64,000 nt of DNA from Neobacillus cucumis (GTDB taxonomy: Bacteria; Bacillota; Bacilli; Bacillales_B; DSM-18226). The position numbers were made by a program, and so were the translations under genes. This document shows, piece after piece, positions 63,891 to 64,000 of this stretch. The stretch's first letter is position 1; each line of letters begins with the position of its first letter. The notes beneath the pieces were generated by a model. The model ran no database searches. It saw only the letters and a list, made by a program, of their open reading frames with translations, and was not told the origin of the DNA. The stretch covers positions 586,024-650,023 of the forward strand of contig NZ_JAEHGC010000002.1 in the NCBI RefSeq assembly GCF_016107705.1. Reading direction: 5' to 3'.

Positions 63891-63983
63891 ATAAATCAAT
63901 CCTTCCGGTGTTAATTCTAAATTATATGAGCTAATGCTAGGCTAATTCCTAAATAGAAAAAATCATAAACTTAAAATGAGTTA

Positions 63984-63998
63984 GTTCGTACTACGAAC
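63984..63998. repeat. Palindrome at the window edge
   Basis: GTTCGTA-C-TACGAAC, a perfect 7-1-7 inverted repeat. Possible operator or hairpin of a gene beyond the window. Confidence 0.45.
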
Positions 63999-64000
63999 AT

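Overview
The window is low-GC chromosomal DNA of an aerobic or facultatively denitrifying, endospore-forming member of the Bacillaceae, probably Bacillus or Neobacillus-like. The evidence is the AGGAGG-type ribosome binding sites, frequent TTG/GTG starts, CotB-like spore coat genes, the yoaS-yozG-yoaT and ykoN-type genes known from Bacillus subtilis, and Bacillaceae-type GC-rich intergenic repeats. No rRNA, tRNA or CRISPR array was seen. The genus is an inference.

Layout. 0-9 kb: a truncated M20 dipeptidase, an FAH-family hydrolase, then a minus-strand respiratory cluster. This runs formate/nitrite transporter (broken by one in-frame stop), small membrane peptide, CuA subunit II, heme-copper subunit I, SCO1 copper chaperone, membrane protein. 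Subunit I lacks the cross-linked active-site tyrosine of oxygen reductases, so the cluster is more likely a CuA-type nitric oxide reductase than a terminal oxidase. Next come a MOSC protein and a MetX-like acyltransferase/hydrolase. 9-26 kb: a UPF0178 protein, a secreted lytic transglycosylase with SH3 and Ig-like repeats, a DUF4317 protein, an aromatic acid exporter-like protein, an MBL-fold hydrolase beside an Lrp-type regulator, a CotB-like coat protein, many small proteins, a Dph6-like ATP pyrophosphatase, the yoaS-yozG-yoaT set and a LysE exporter. 26-34 kb: a rifampin phosphotransferase (rph), DUF4256, a PrmC-like methyltransferase, a GNAT, an SRPBCC and a DHFR-like reductase.

34.7-38 kb is an arsenic island. 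The plus-strand operon is arsR, an aquaporin in place of an arsenite pump, arsC, and a HesB/IscA-like gene with an in-frame TGA at codon 32 followed by a SECIS-like hairpin, which is a probable selenoprotein. A second arsR, a small protein ending in a cysteine cluster, and an arsI C-As lyase are tied together by seven copies of the palindrome ATCAA-N6-TTGAT. 38.4-41 kb is a three-gene envelope operon (glycosyltransferase, VTT-domain protein, polysaccharide deacetylase). 42.7-49 kb holds YitT, an MFS permease, a YiaK-like dehydrogenase, a MocR-type regulator (with a broken copy of its 3' end 4 kb upstream) and an amine oxidase.

49-63.2 kb is an accessory region of mostly single, small, plus-strand genes of unknown function. 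They are separated by a recurring ~100-bp composite element: hairpin A with an ACGGGTGC loop, a variable terminator-like hairpin, and hairpin C with a GGGGCAG loop. The stems change on both sides while the loops stay constant, so the element is folded as DNA or RNA. The layout resembles a cassette array and contains wrecks of a tyrosine recombinase and a serine recombinase. Scattered copies occur from 21.8 kb onward. This repeat/cassette system and the selenoprotein in the arsenic operon are the two observations most worth following up.
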